A stretch of 64,000 nt of DNA, taken from NCBI GenBank assembly GCA_037157565.1, contig JAZHRO010000013.1, positions 112,544,001 to 112,608,000 on the forward strand. Direction: 5' to 3'. Source of the DNA: Thalassia testudinum (lineage: Eukaryota > Streptophyta > Magnoliopsida > Alismatales > Hydrocharitaceae). The position numbers and the translations under genes are program-made. A model generated the notes under the pieces. It made no database searches. It saw nothing but the letters and a program-made list of their open reading frames with translations, and had not been told where the DNA came from. Positions 1 to 11,067 of this stretch are shown here, one piece after another (positions within the stretch are counted from its first letter, which is position 1; each line of letters begins with the position of its first letter).

Positions 1-1449
1 TATGAGAGTGAAATTGCTAGCCAAGGATGACTTGAATGGTGGTGGGTAGTGGTTTTTTTATAGGGTAGGATGGGGGGTTAAGGTGCCCCTTGAAATGGAG
101 GGCTAGGATGGAAGAATGGAGGTGGTTGGTGATCCTATGGCTAAGGAGAGTTGGCGCCAACTCAAGGGGTGTTAAAGGGGGTATTTATGGTGGTGTTGGT
201 GTCTTTTGGTGGTGGAGAGACATCACCATGTTGGCGCCAACATGGGGTCTTCTAGAAGGGGGGTTAGGTGGATGGTGGAGATGGGTTCAAGGGGGATTGT
301 GTGGTGGAGATGAGGGGAGATTTTGGAGGGAAAAGTGGCGCCATTAAGGGGTGGTTATGGGTAGTTTTTGGCGCCACTTTTAGGTGTCTTTTGGAGGTGG
401 TGGTAGGTTAGGTTGGTGCCAAGTAGGTTAGCTTATGTGGAGCTTAGGTGGAGCTAGTTGGGTGGAGTTGGTAGGTGGGTTTTTGGGGTGGTACAAGCCA
501 AGGAAGTTGGAGCATAGCTAAGCTAAGCTAAGCTAAGCTAAGCTAGCTTAGCTAATGGAGGAGTAGAGGAGAAGGTAATGGAGCTAGGGTTTGGAGGAAG
601 GAGCTGAGGAGGAGAAATCTGGAGCTGGAGCTAGAGCTGGCTGCTGCTGAAGAGGCTGGTATGGGGCCACTCTAGCTGGCTTAGCTTGCTATTTCTTTGC
701 TAGTTGCTAAGCCAAGCTAAAGTGAGCTAGCTTCTACCAAAATGAGCTGAGGCGAGCTAGGTCTGGTGCTCCCGGGGAGAATCAAGCTAGTTGAGGCAGC
801 TAAGGTAGCTTAGCTCAACTGAGTTGAGCTAAGCTGAGTCCCCGGGAGCTGGACTTGAGCTTCCTGACCTGGGATGAGTTCTTCTTCAGCTGGCTAGAGC
901 TGAGTGGAGCTGGATGTAGCTGGATCTGAGCTGGGGTGAACTCCTGTCAACTTAGCTGAGCTAGTTAGAGCTCCCTGTGGACTAGTGGGAGTTGAGATGA
1001 GCTAGACTCAGCTAAGTTGAGCTGGATCTGAGCTGACTTGAGCTAGGGTGAGCTAAGGTGAACCCTCTTGAGCTGCCATCCAGCTGAGATTAGCTGAATG
1101 GAGCTGGGATGAGCTAACCCTAGTTTAAGTAAGCTAGGTTCCAGCTGCGGTGAGCTGGATCAAGCTGAGGTGAGCTGGATCAAGCTGAGGTGAGCTGGAT
1201 TAGGCTGAGTTCCAGCTAGTCTGGGCTTCTCCTTCACCATTTTCCTTCTTGAGTGCTAGGGTTTTACGGATCTATATATCTGTACATCCCTAACACTCAC
1301 AAAAACATATTAAAAAGATAATAAAAAATGCAATGCATGCCTAACCTATTTTATGCCTAAATGCAGCCCAAAAACCCATTTGCGGAGTAAAATCCTAAGA
1401 GCTAGGTTTGTTTTAATGCATAAGAATGATGATAAACTGGCATTTATCA
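1..1449 (-). repeat. E1 3' LTR (family A), partial
   Basis: Homologous to 4572-5791, 24616-26647 and 31802-33871. The LTR start in minus orientation (TGATAAATGCC) is at 1449; the other end is outside the window. It contains a pentanucleotide run of AAGCT units near 511-545 and a long stretch (about 640-1240) of degenerate GAGCTGAG-type repeats, including about 2.5 copies of a 20-bp unit at 1150-1205. Confidence 0.85.
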
Positions 1450-2794
1450 CACCCCATGCTTATCTTTTGCTAGTCTCTTAGCAAAACTTAAAACGGAATT
1501 TTTGGGAAATCTAATTTTTTCGACTTTTAAGGAGAAAAAGAGATTAATGGACCTTGGTAGATTAAAACACTGGAGGTACGGGATTTGTTAAAGATAAACA
1601 TCTGGATTTGTTTTTGGATTCAACCATTACACAGAACAGGATCAATATATCCTCCAGGAAATTCTCAAATTAACCCCTTGTTAATTCAGATGACTTGAAA
1701 TGTTTGTTTTTAGGATTTTTTTGGCTCATGAATCTGATTCTCAACTTGCAAAATCCTTTAAAACCTTGTGGTTGTGCTTGTGAAAAGCCAACATTTATAA
1801 GGGCATGTTAATTTATTTATTATTACTTTTTTTTTTCTCCCCCATGCTTATTTTTAGCTTAGTCTTACAACAGATGTGTCGGGATTATCATTCCCGTTAC
1901 CATTCCTCGAGGGGCTCCGGCGCCAGTACTTCGGGATAGCACTGTCCATGACACCACCCAGGAGCTCACAACCCCAAAGCACGATGCGGTGAAAAGGGGT
2001 GCTCCAAGCAAACTCAAGCTCTTGCTCCGACACTATAGGTAGAGCACCGTCCAAGACACTTGAGCTGCTAAAATGCGCTTTAATGCTCGTCTAAAGATAT
2101 GAAATATAGATATGGAGCAACGCCAAGGGGGTAACATGTTGACATCACGTCCTCAAAGGAGGCATTTTCCTCCTTCTCGACGGTGGGAACTCAAACCAAT
2201 GATCTGTTTCAGACTTTTACTAAGTCCAAACAAGGGAGTTTTTTAAATTTTTAGTTATTTTTAAGTGTTGGCTTGTGTGTGAAGAGTGACACAGGAAGTT
2301 TCTCAAAACATGCAAGTTTTTGAATCAGAAGCTAAGTCAAATAATTTCCATATTACAAAATAGGATCAAGTCACCTCAACTATCATGAGTTCAGGTGGAA
2401 TTTTATAGAAGGATATCTGATCTAGTCTAAAATAGACCCTGGAATTCTAATGATCAGATCCATATCCTCATCCTTAGTTTGTTAAAGATTAAATCCCATT
2501 GTACCAAAAGTAAAATTTTCAACCTTAGTCCCGATTTCAAAATTTTTCCTCAAAAAGTTTTGAACATTTTTATTTTTTGGGTATGCAAGCAGGAAATAAA
2601 TTAAAGAAAATTGCATGTTTTTAGGTTTTGAACATACTAAATCGATCGTAAAAATTTGAAAACACCCCCCTATGCTTAAGATATGCCATGTCCTCATGCA
2701 TTAGGCGGGAAAAGGGATCACCTTAGTGAAGAACAGTCGGGTTTAGGATGAACAAAACCTGGAAAAAGAAGAAAAAAGGAAAGCAAGAAAAAAT
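1450..2794 (-). other. E1 3' untranslated region with polypurine tract
   Basis: No coding sequence seen. Next to the LTR (1450-1481) is, on the minus strand, GACTAGCAAAAG, a short spacer and GCATGGGG, the polypurine tract and upstream motif shared with E2, E4, E5 and E7. The rest is homologous to 26648-28005 of E2. Short ORFs here have no family signature. Confidence 0.75.
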
Positions 2795-2850
2795 GATGGG
2801 TTACCTCCCATCCAGTGCTATCTTTTACGCCATTCAGCCAGGCGTGAAGG
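2795..2850 (-). promoter_or_regulatory. E1 terminal-ORF motif and GGGAGGTAACCC hairpin
   Basis: On the minus strand the sequence reads GGCTGAATGGCGTAAAAG, then a hairpin with stem GATGGG/CCCATC and a 6-nt loop (2795-2812). It corresponds to the motif of E5 at 51094-51137 and lies at the same place, the end of the last ORF. Function unknown. Confidence 0.6.
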
Positions 2851-3720
2851 TATGCACATAGACAGAAAATCATGTAAATAATTAGACACTTGGATGCCCG
2901 CAAAAAAGGTGTCTTCGTCTAGATCCCTAGAAAATTGATTAGAAATAATATTGGGATCAAAGTGAGATGGAAATTGATAAGTGTGGCCCGAGTCTGGCCA
3001 TGGTTTTAATTCAGGTTGGGTGCCAAACTCGGGCGGGGTTGGTGGTAGGTCCGTAAGAAAGGGGTCGGGGAAGGAATGGTGAGTTAGTGTGGAAAAATTA
3101 GGTGCGTGAATAGTGGGTGGGTTAGGGGGGTTATCAGGAATAAATTTGGAGTCAAGACAAGTTTCTGGATCACAGATTTCGCCGACCACTGAGTCTGAGT
3201 CAGAGTCCTCAAAAAAATTATGGTCGCTAAGGGTATCTATTAACATTGTCTCCTCCACCATATTGGAAATTTCAGTATCTGAGTCCTCAAAGAAGTTATC
3301 ATCATGGAATCTCCTGGAGGATTTAAAAATATCTAAAGTGATAGTTTGGCCTGCACAGTTGATATCCATTTTGCCTGTGTGGCAATTGATATTTGCCTTT
3401 GCAGTGGCCGAAAAGGGGCGTCCAAGGATTATCGTGGAGTCCAGTAATGATTCGGGTGCCTCAATATCAAGAACTAGAAAGTCTGCAGGGAAGACACAAT
3501 TAAGGACCTTGACTAATACATCCTCGACAATCCCATGAGGTTTGATTGTAGATCGGTCGGCTAATTGCAGGGTAACCTCGACGGGTTTTAATTCACCGAT
3601 CTGAAATTCTTCGAATAAACTTATGGGAATAATATTAACTGAGGCACCAAGATCAAGGAGGGCACGATTAAATGTAGTATCATCAATAATTACAGAAATT
3701 AAAGGTGCCCCGGATCTTTC
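2818..3720 (-). pseudogene. E1 aspartic protease plus acidic C-terminal extension
   Basis: Minus-strand retropepsin-type protease. The active site reads D-L-G-A-S at 3642-3656, the DLGA form usual in Athila-type elements, followed by the QLADRS flap region and a conserved block ending in LTLDIF-like residues near 3330. It then continues without RT into about 170 residues rich in Asp, Glu, Ser and Pro (for example FFEDSD repeats) and stops at 2818-2820 after EWRKR. A frameshift near 3705 separates it from gag. In autonomous Athila elements an RT would follow here. E2 has the same acidic extension, so it appears to be a real family feature. Function of the extension unknown. Confidence 0.75.
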
Positions 3721-4580
3721 ATCTTAGGAGGCAGCTTACTCTGTATGACAGAGCTTACTGTCTCCGAAAGATGCACCAATCCTAGATTTTTGGCCTGCCT
3801 TTTAGGAGTACAAATCTCCTTTAAAAATTTAGCATAGGCAGGTATATATTTAATGGCATCTAGGAGAGGGATATTGATATGAACTTGCCCAAATAGCTCC
3901 ATGAGTTCTTCTGTAGTGGGCTCAGATTTCTTTTTTTTGTTGGTGGTGGGGTAGAGAGCTTGTGGGAAAGGGATAGGAATCTTGTCTTGAGATTTTGGTT
4001 TTTCTTTTTCTTCCTGATGGGAAGGTGGGGAGTCAATTTGCACATGTATCTTAGCAGGTTCGTGTGAAGGCCCGGGGTCAGTGGTGGTTTTCCCACTCCT
4101 CAAAGTAATTGCATGTGCAGTTGGATTATTATTTGGAGGAGGTGGGGGGGCCTGTGATTGCAGAAACCTGGGTGGCTGCTGAGGTGGTGGATTAGGAGGA
4201 GGTTGATTTGGATATTGAGGATTTCTTCCCATATAATGGTTCCCTTGGTGATTGGGGTTGGGTATGGGTTGGGACGGAAGATGTCCTACAGGTCTTTGCG
4301 TGGGAGTAACCCCAATCTGATTGTTCAGATTTGTGATGTTGCGGGTTACTTCCGTCATTTTTGTTTGCATATCCTGCAGGGTTCGCAGCATCTGGGCATT
4401 GATATCTTATTGGGATGGCCCAGGATGGAAGTTTGGATTCGACCCATACCCATTAAACTGATATGGTTGGGAGGAAACTTGATTATTCCAGGAGTAGTTC
4501 GGGTAATTTTTCCAATTGGAAGAATTTTTAAAGGGCTCCTGGATGTGGTTGAATCCACCCCTTGGTGGACGTCCATGGTG
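3699..4580 (-). pseudogene. E1 gag, C-terminal half
   Basis: Minus-strand Gag fragment. It has an Asn/Gln/Pro-rich linker, a stretch near 4330-4390 resembling the E2 Gag coiled segment (NLNNQIGV), and the ITLRSGK signature near 4100 that marks the end of Gag in Athila/Tat-type elements. The next part (VHINIPLLDAI) matches the Gag-protease linker of E6 and E7. The N-terminal Gag core is missing: near 4572-4600 the reading passes into LTR sequence. One in-frame stop lies near 4407. Confidence 0.75.
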
Positions 4581-5791
4581 GAAGGATGCCACCATTTTGG
4601 CACCAAGGGAGGTGGTTTCTAGAAGGAAGGGTAGGTGTAGGGTGGTGATGGCTTGATGGGGTATGTGTAGGATTAAGATGGGGGAATTTTTGGAGGGAAA
4701 AGTTGGTGCCAAAGTGGGAGTAGTTATAGGTGGTTTTTGGTGACAAAAATAGGGTGTCTTCTGGTGGTGGTGATGGGGTGAAGAGATGGCTAGGTGGTAG
4801 CTCCAACTTGGAGTAGATGGAGCTAGCTTAGGTGAGCTTAGGTGGGGCGTACTTGGTGGAGCTGGTTAGGTAGGGTTTTAGGGTTGTAAATGCCAAGGGA
4901 GTTGAAGCCTAGCTAAGCTAAGCTAAGCTAAGCTAGCTTAGCTAGTAATGGAGTAGTGCAGGAAGCAATGGGAGCTAGGGTTTGAAGAGAGGAGCTGGAC
5001 AGAAGAAGTCTGGAGCTGAAATGAAGCTGGCAGCTGCTGAAGAGGGTGGCATGGAGCTACTCTAGCTGGCTTAGCTTGCTAGTTCATTGCTAGCTACTAA
5101 GCCAAGCTAAAGTAAGCTGGCTTCTACCATGAGGAGCTGAGGTAAACTGGGTCTGGTGCTCTCGGGGAGGATCAAGCTAGTTGAGGCAGCTAAGGTAGCT
5201 TAGCTCAACTGAGTTGAGCTAAGCTAAGTCCCCGGGAGTTGGACTTGAGCTTCCTGAGCTGAAATGAAGTCATCTTCAGCTAGCTGGAGTTGAGTGGAGC
5301 AAGATCAAGCTGGTCCTGAGTTGAGGTGAACTCCAGTCAACTCAGCTAAGCTAGCTAGAGCTTCCTGTGAACTAATGGGAGATGAGATGAGCCAGATTCA
5401 GCTAAGTTGAGTTGGATCTAAGTTGACCTGAGCTAGGGTGAGCTAAAATGAGCCCTCTTGAGCTGCCATTCAGCTGAGATGAGCAAAATGGAGCTAGGAT
5501 GAGCTAACCCTAGTTCAAGTGAGCTAGAATCCAGCTATGGTGAGTTGGATCTGGCTGAGTTCCAACAGGTTTGGGCTTCTCCCTCACCAGTTCCCTTCCT
5601 GAGTGACAGGGTTTTAGCAATCTGTATTTCCCTGACACTCACAAAAACATATTAAAAAGTCAATAAAAAGTTCAATGCATGCCTACCCTAATTGATGCCT
5701 AAATGCAACCCAAAAACCCATTTGCGGAGCAAAATCCTAAGAGCTAGGTTTGTTTTAATGCATAAGAATGATGATAAACTGGTGTTTATCA
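4572..5791 (-). repeat. E1 5' LTR (family A), 3'-truncated
   Basis: Family A LTR in minus orientation with its start (TGATAAACACC) at 5791. It has the AAGCT run (4913-4943) and the AGCT-rich segment of the other copies. About 800 bp are missing at the inner end compared with the 2.0-kb copies of E2, and the left boundary is estimated to within about 30 bp. The first 5 bases of the right flank (5792-5796) are GCAAA; the matching duplication would lie left of the window. Confidence 0.8.
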
Positions 5792-7131
5792 GCAAACATT
5801 TGGTTTTATAAAAATCCATGCTCCACTTTTATTTATTTTTGGTCATTTTTATCTTTTCTAATTTTTTTAGTTTTTAGCAAGCAAGAGGTCAGGTCAATGA
5901 ATTCTAGCTAATTTACTTGCAACAATATAAGAGAGGGAGGGAGAAAGAGAGAAACAGAGAAGCAATCATCTATTTATAAATGAATGTTTGTTACACTACA
6001 AAACTGGGAAATCTACACTACGACAGCGTAAAAAGATAGAGATAGGTGAGAGAAATCCCCCTCGACGGTCGCTCGAAGGACGACTCGCTCTGATGTTGCC
6101 TGGAGGAAGGTGGTGAGGAGCGAGACGAATAGGGATGGAGCCGAAGGACGGAGGGTGAGGCAGGATGGTGTTGCGTCAAGGATCTTCTTCCCGAAGGGAG
6201 GTAAGGAGATGGCCGTGGGATGCTCCACGAAGGGGGGAGAGGTAGGGAAAAGTTTGGTTCTACTCTAGAGGAGCATCCCAGGCTTGACACAAGCTCTCTT
6301 TAGAGCCTTGGAGGTGGTGAGAGGAAGAAAGGAAGAGATGAAGAAAAATGAGAGGGGTAGGGGTCCTTTTATAGTGGAGGAAAGAATCAAATTCGTATAC
6401 AGCACATTTAGTAACGATCATAAACATCGCTGAAGATCCACCGTAAATGTCACTGAAGATCCCACTGATACGCCCCAGCTGCCGCACCGCTGGCACGCAC
6501 TATACGCGTCCTTATCAAGGGCACACGCAATACGCGTCGCTACTGCCATTGCCTTCGTGCGTGTGCTGCGCTTGCACAAGCGTGCCTCCCTACCCACGTG
6601 CAAGTGCCCGCACTGCTGTGCTCATGCAGTGGTGAGTGTGTGCGCATGGGTGGCCTGGGTTCCACCACGTGGCAAAATCTAGGCCGTCCATCTTCTTTCC
6701 TTTGCAAGGCATGCTACGGAGGTCTGATTGAGTCGATTTTCATGCCGTTAGGCTGCGATCGTCGACCCGAATCCATCAGTGCGATCGGATTTGTCGTTTG
6801 ACTCTCCATATTGCATCACCTAGTCCCTCGACCATTGATCTTCCTTGGATTGCATATGGTGCTACAAGACTTCGATCGAGGTGATTTCGAAGGCGTTAGA
6901 CTCTGATCATCGTCTTGATTAAATCCGTATAGTCGGATCGTCAATCCAAGGCTCTGAAATAAATATCCTTCTCTCCTGACCACAAAAAGGACGTAATTAA
7001 CCTAAATTATATACAACTACTCTAAATGCAGAATGATGCATGCTATGCAATATTTATAACATGAAATGCAAATCTAAGCCTAGGAACATGCATGATTAGG
7101 CATTTTAACCTAAATAGATGTGTTTATATCA
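5792..7131 (-). repeat. Truncated L1-family LTR inserted in E6 RT
   Basis: Minus-strand LTR related to those of E4, E7 and E9. Its start (TGATATAAACAC) is at 7131 and abuts the E6 reverse transcriptase, which breaks off at the same base. A TATA box (TATAAAAG on minus) lies at 6366-6373, about 760 bp from the LTR start, the same spacing as in the E4 LTR. Leftward from about 6000 it diverges from the other copies, and the expected end with PBS is absent, probably because of the E1 insertion. I see no gene in 5792-6000. Confidence 0.7.
6366..6373 (-). promoter_or_regulatory. TATA box of truncated L1 LTR
   Basis: TATAAAAG on the minus strand, in the same position as in the related LTRs of E4 and E9. 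Confidence 0.6.
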
Positions 7132-7833
7132 ACGGTCAACCTCAACTCCACTCTTAGAAACTAGTTGACCTAAGAAAAGTCCTTCTGGTACCATGAAATG
7201 TGATTTCTTCCAGGAAAGTACCAGATTCACATTGGTACATCTTTGTAGGAACTTGGTCAAGTGTTCTAAACATTCATCAAATGTGCTCCCAGAGATCGAG
7301 AAGTCATCCATGAAGACTTCTAAAGAATCACCTACTAAATCGGAAAAGATGGCAAACATACACCGCTGAAAAGTAGCGGGTGTGTTGCACAATCCAAAGG
7401 GCATCCTACAGAAAGAAAAAGTTCCATAGGGGCAAGTAAAGGTTGTTTTCTCCTGGTCATCAAGTGAATTGCCACCTAATTATAGCCTAAATAGCCATCC
7501 AAAAAGCAAAAGAATCTATTCCCTGCCAATCTTTCTAGTATCTGATCTGATCAATGAAAGGCAATGGGAAATGATCTTTCTTCGTGGCTTGGTTGAGCTT
7601 GCAGTAATCAATACATACTAGCCATGAGCTTGCAATCCGTGTAGGAATGACTTCTCCAGACTCAATGGTTATGATGGTAAGTTCGGCCTTCTTAGGCACT
7701 ACCTGAACAAGACTCACCCATTGACTATCAAATATGAGAAACATAATTCCATTGTCTAACCACTTTATCATTTCATTCTTAACCACCTCTTGAAGTATAG
7801 GTCAGTATATGCTGAGGCTGCCTAGTAGGTCAA
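7132..7833 (-). pseudogene. E6 reverse transcriptase fragment
   Basis: Minus-strand RT of Ty3/gypsy Athila type. In order: a degenerate RQPQ block near 7805, VVPKKAE, VCIDYCKLN, a DGYLGYN motif near 7475-7500 (first catalytic Asp), FTCPYGT, MPFGLCNTPATFQRC, and the catalytic FMDDF near 7300. The end of the RT follows (KKSHF, GVEVDR), where the frame is cut at 7132 by another LTR. At least two frame breaks (near 7405-7535 and near 7800) make it non-functional. RNase H and integrase would lie further left but are not in the window. E7 is inserted at its upstream edge. Confidence 0.88.
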
Positions 7834-8291
7834 TGATAAACACAAATGAATTCATGATAAAATGCTTATTTATGATAGTTCCTAGGCTTAGCATTGTATA
7901 TCATGTTATAAATACTGCATAACATCCATTGCATGGCATTTAGGATAGTTGCATATTATGTACACTAATTCTTCCATTTTACTTGGCCAGGAGATAATGC
8001 GACATCTTTACGGGATTCGGATGAAGAATCCGACCAAACGGATGAATCCGGAGCAACGATCGCAGTCCGTCAACACAAAAATCACCCCGATCAGAACTCC
8101 ATAGCACCCTCTACAAGAAGAAGAAGATGGACGGTCTAGATGGCACCACGTGGCACCATCCAGATCGCCCAACACGAATAGCGTCCTCCCCAAGCCCACC
8201 GCAAGATGAGATCTCAGCCATTGGATCTCAATCTAATGATTGAGGGGTGCCCTAACCGCACGGTCGCACCAGCCCTCCACTCGATAAACCA

Positions 8292-8375
8292 CGGCCTTGG
8301 CGCATCGGTGAAGACATGTGCTCACAAATCGTGAGCGCGAGTTTGAGCCATAGTGGGGGGAGGCTATTTTGCAAA
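8292..8375 (+). other. tRNA-like / SINE-head-like segment in LTR U3
   Basis: Contains CCTTGGCGCATCGGTGAAG, close to a Pol III A box, and GAGTTTGAGCC about 40 bp downstream, close to a B box, then an AGGCTATTTTGC stretch. The arrangement resembles the tRNA-derived head of plant SINEs such as Au. The 3' LTR copy (42717-42800) has the B-box-like GAGTTCGAGCC. Chance resemblance is possible. Confidence 0.35.
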
Positions 8376-8812
8376 GAGCGGGCACAATCAAGTTGCTCCG
8401 GTTGGATGAGCGCGGGTGCAATCAAGCAGCAGAGGCATGACAACGTGGCACCATTGGATGAGCGCGAATCTTGCACGCGGCCGTTGATGCTCCTCGAGAA
8501 CGTGCCATCTAACGTACGATCAAGAGGTGCGATCTCCGTACCAACTCAGCCGTTTACTTCTAAATCCAACGGCTATGACGTATCCAACCTTAGCGACAGT
8601 AGGCTAGCGTGAGTGGTGGGCATGGGATTTGCAGCGACAGAAGAGCGGGCTTTTAATGACACTTGTGGCTATCATTAGATGGCCTGCGCAGTGCGTCTGC
8701 CAACCAAGGCAAGGAAGAGGTGCAAATCTTTTGGCAACAGCTTGAGCGACCTTTAGTGATGCTTGTAGCTATCGCTGAATGGCTGTGCGCGGGATGCTTC
8801 TCCTACCGTCAC

Positions 8813-8820
8813 TATATAAA
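8813..8820 (+). promoter_or_regulatory. TATA box of E7 5' LTR
   Basis: TATATAAA followed by CACCCC, the likely Pol II promoter of the element and U3/R border region. The LTR end is about 690 bp downstream. Confidence 0.6.
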
Positions 8821-9509
8821 CACCCCTACAAACCCCATTCCTCTTCATCTCTAACTACTCTACTCCCACCTACTCCTATGCTCTAGCAAGCCTACCAATG
8901 CTCCATTAGAGCTTACTCTCAGCTCCCAAGGCGCCTATTAGTGTAGCGAACCTCTACCTCACCAAATATCCCTCCCTCTTCCTATCACCATTCATAGGTC
9001 GCCTTAGAGCCATCCTCTCACCTCTATTCCGATAGCAGATCATCTCCACCTCCTCACCAACATTCCGGAGCCACACTGAAGCTTTCCTCTACCTGACGTC
9101 CTCCTGCATCTCACCTCCGTCATCCCGCTCCTCACCTCCTTTGTCCAAGCTTCCGCCAGGCACCGTTGTCTCGCCGAACAGCCGATTCGAGAGATTCCTT
9201 CTCACCTCTTTCTCTTTTATGCTTTCATAGATCATTGTAATTGGCATTGGAGTAATATATCATATTTGTTCCATCTATTCTGCTTGCCTTCTTATTTCAA
9301 AAATAAAAAAACATAACAGAACTTCAAAATACCAAAAACAAACAAAACGAAGCATGATTTTCAATTAAAGTGAACGTCGCCTCCTTGTGTTCGACTCGGG
9401 ACTCCCTTGGAGTTTTGGTAAAATTTTATTTGGTAAACGAGTTTTTCCACTACAATGACAAGTTACTCTTAACCCTGAATTCAAACACGCAAAACACATG
9501 CGATCATTT

Positions 9510-9527
9510 TGGCACCCTTGCTAGGGA
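9510..9527 (+). other. E7 primer-binding site (tRNA-Asp)
   Basis: TGGCACCCTTGCTAGGGA, three bases after the LTR end. It is a mutated match to the complement of the plant tRNA-Asp 3' end (TGGCGCCGTTGCCGGGGA). Confidence 0.8.
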
Positions 9528-10813
9528 GGAAACGGAATTTACTTTATTGTTTTCTATGTTTCTTTGCATTTACATAGCACTAACACCTCTCATCTCTAAT
9601 CTATTGTCTTGCAGGTACCCTAGCATGGAGATCCAAGTGTGGTAGACCGAAGTAAAGTGCGGGTAGAGTACTTTGTAAGTGTCCCCCACATCCCCCCACT
9701 AGTTTCATTTCGCCACACCCTTAACCAAGACTTAATCTACTTAGGTGTTTGCATAAACCCTAGGATAGACTTTGTGTGTCATGTTTGCCACCTTCATCCA
9801 TCTCACCCCTGTATTTTTTAAAAAAAGTAAAAATAAAAAGATACTTTCTGTGGGTCAAATCAATTTACACACTTTATACACCCACATCAAGGGTGCATAA
9901 CCTGACTTGATTTTTATCTACCCAACCGGGATTCCGACCTGTGGAACCGGTAAACCAATTCAACACATAAAAGAGTAGAAATCATATTAGGTTAATCACC
10001 TTTCTGTGTGCCTTAATCGGTGGTGCATTTGATCTGATTGATTGAATTGTTTGGGCCGCACCACCTAATTTAAAAGAAACTCATTTGTAGCTGCCCTATA
10101 AGATTCAATATTTAGGTCAAGCTAAGCACTCCATATTTTCTCGATTTCTAAAGGAAAATACTTAAACACGTGCTTTCAAAACTTGGTTTTCCTCACAAAA
10201 CTTTATTGAATACACCTAACATTTGAATCCTAAAAGCTACTAAGCAAGATTCGAACCCTAGAAGTCACCCCATCATTAATAATCTTTCTTGAAAACTTCT
10301 TGGTTGCACATTCACTCATTCTCAAAAAAAACCATTAAGGGCATAACCCATTAATGGCCCATCACATTCTTGAAGTACCATAATCCTAAGCCTAACTAAA
10401 ATTGAGTAAACATTGGCCCTAAGGACGGGTTCGCTCGTCGATCCGACTAGTCAATCTGATGTCTAGCTAGGGGAGTAGATCAAACGACCATGGCTAGGGG
10501 GTACACTAGTAACTGGAGGTGCAAGCCAAAGGAAGAACGTTCTCCCCAGTCCCTCCTTCTAACTGGTTGTATTGCTTGGACATAAGTAGAGTAAATCGTC
10601 CATAACCTTAGGATGGATTCTGAGAGTCTATAGACCTTTAGGCTACCCAACCTAAGGATAGGCTTGTATTTTTGTGCAGCAGGGCTCCTTCTCTTCCTCG
10701 TCCATCCGACTTCCTTCTAGTGTATGCTTGGAAGGAAGTCATTGGACCCTAGATTGGAAGGACCTTTAGACCATTCCCAGAGGTGGAGGTTGAGCTATAT
10801 CCAAGCAGATCCC
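9528..10813 (+). other. E7 leader (5' UTR) with possible intron
   Basis: No coding sequence. A pyrimidine stretch with TTGCAG lies near 9609-9614. A donor-like GTAAGT is at 9675 and an acceptor-like TTTTTGTGCAG ends at 10679, shortly before gag. The same donor occurs in E4 and E9 at the same distance from the PBS. Splicing is inferred, not shown. Confidence 0.6.
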
Positions 10814-11067
10814 ATGGCTAATCAACAACCACCTCCCCCGCCCTCAAACCAACAAGAGCTGATTCATAGGCAGTTGGAAGAATTGTAGCAAATGCAGCAA
10901 TTGTTCCAACGTATGCATGGTCAAGGCACTCGGCCCTTGAAGGATTTCTATGATCCTTCAAACTATGAGGAACGTCCCGACGTCATGATTCTTGCCGGAG
11001 ACATAGAAATCAAGCCCCAAGTCTTAAGTTTGATTAAGCATTTCCATGGGCTTAGCTTGGAGGACCC
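10814..11067 (+). pseudogene. E7 gag, N-terminal part
   Basis: The ATG at 10814 starts a Pro/Gln-rich N-terminus, with a TAG stop (probably from CAG) at codon 25. The frame then continues open through RPLKDFYDPSNYEE to FHGLSLED, the start of the Athila-type Gag core. It is cut at 11067 by the S3 solo LTR; the 5 bases before the cut are GACCC. Gag resumes at 35561 after AACCC, the other half of the duplication. The E6 Gag shows the same FHGLxxEDPFQ sequence uninterrupted, which confirms the joint. Confidence 0.82.

Larger units (their letters stand above)
1..5791 (-). mobile_element. E1: gag-protease-only LTR retrotransposon, cut by left edge
   Basis: Reading on the minus strand, a partial 5' LTR (about 4572-5791) is followed by gag, protease, an acidic extension, a non-coding 3' region, a polypurine tract, and a 3' LTR that runs off the window (1-1449). 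The gag sequence passes straight into LTR sequence near 4572 with no PBS or leader, so a deletion has removed the end of the 5' LTR, the leader and the start of gag. No RT, RNase H or integrase is present. E2 (24616-33871) is a second copy of the family with the same order of parts, so lack of pol is a family trait and not decay of one copy. Confidence 0.85.
7834..9506 (+). repeat. E7 5' LTR (L1 family)
   Basis: 1673 bp, TG...CA ends (TGATAAACAC to GCGATCA), followed by TTT and the PBS. Paired with 42262-43875. TATA box at 8813-8820. U3 holds a near-palindrome around a G-box (CCACGTGG, near 8148) and a tRNA-like stretch with A- and B-box-like motifs (8292-8375). Confidence 0.88.

Noticed and set aside
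6013..6801. Several 60-90-codon ORFs in the truncated LTR left of E6 RT
   Set aside because: The region aligns with L1-family LTR U3/R; the ORFs are incidental.
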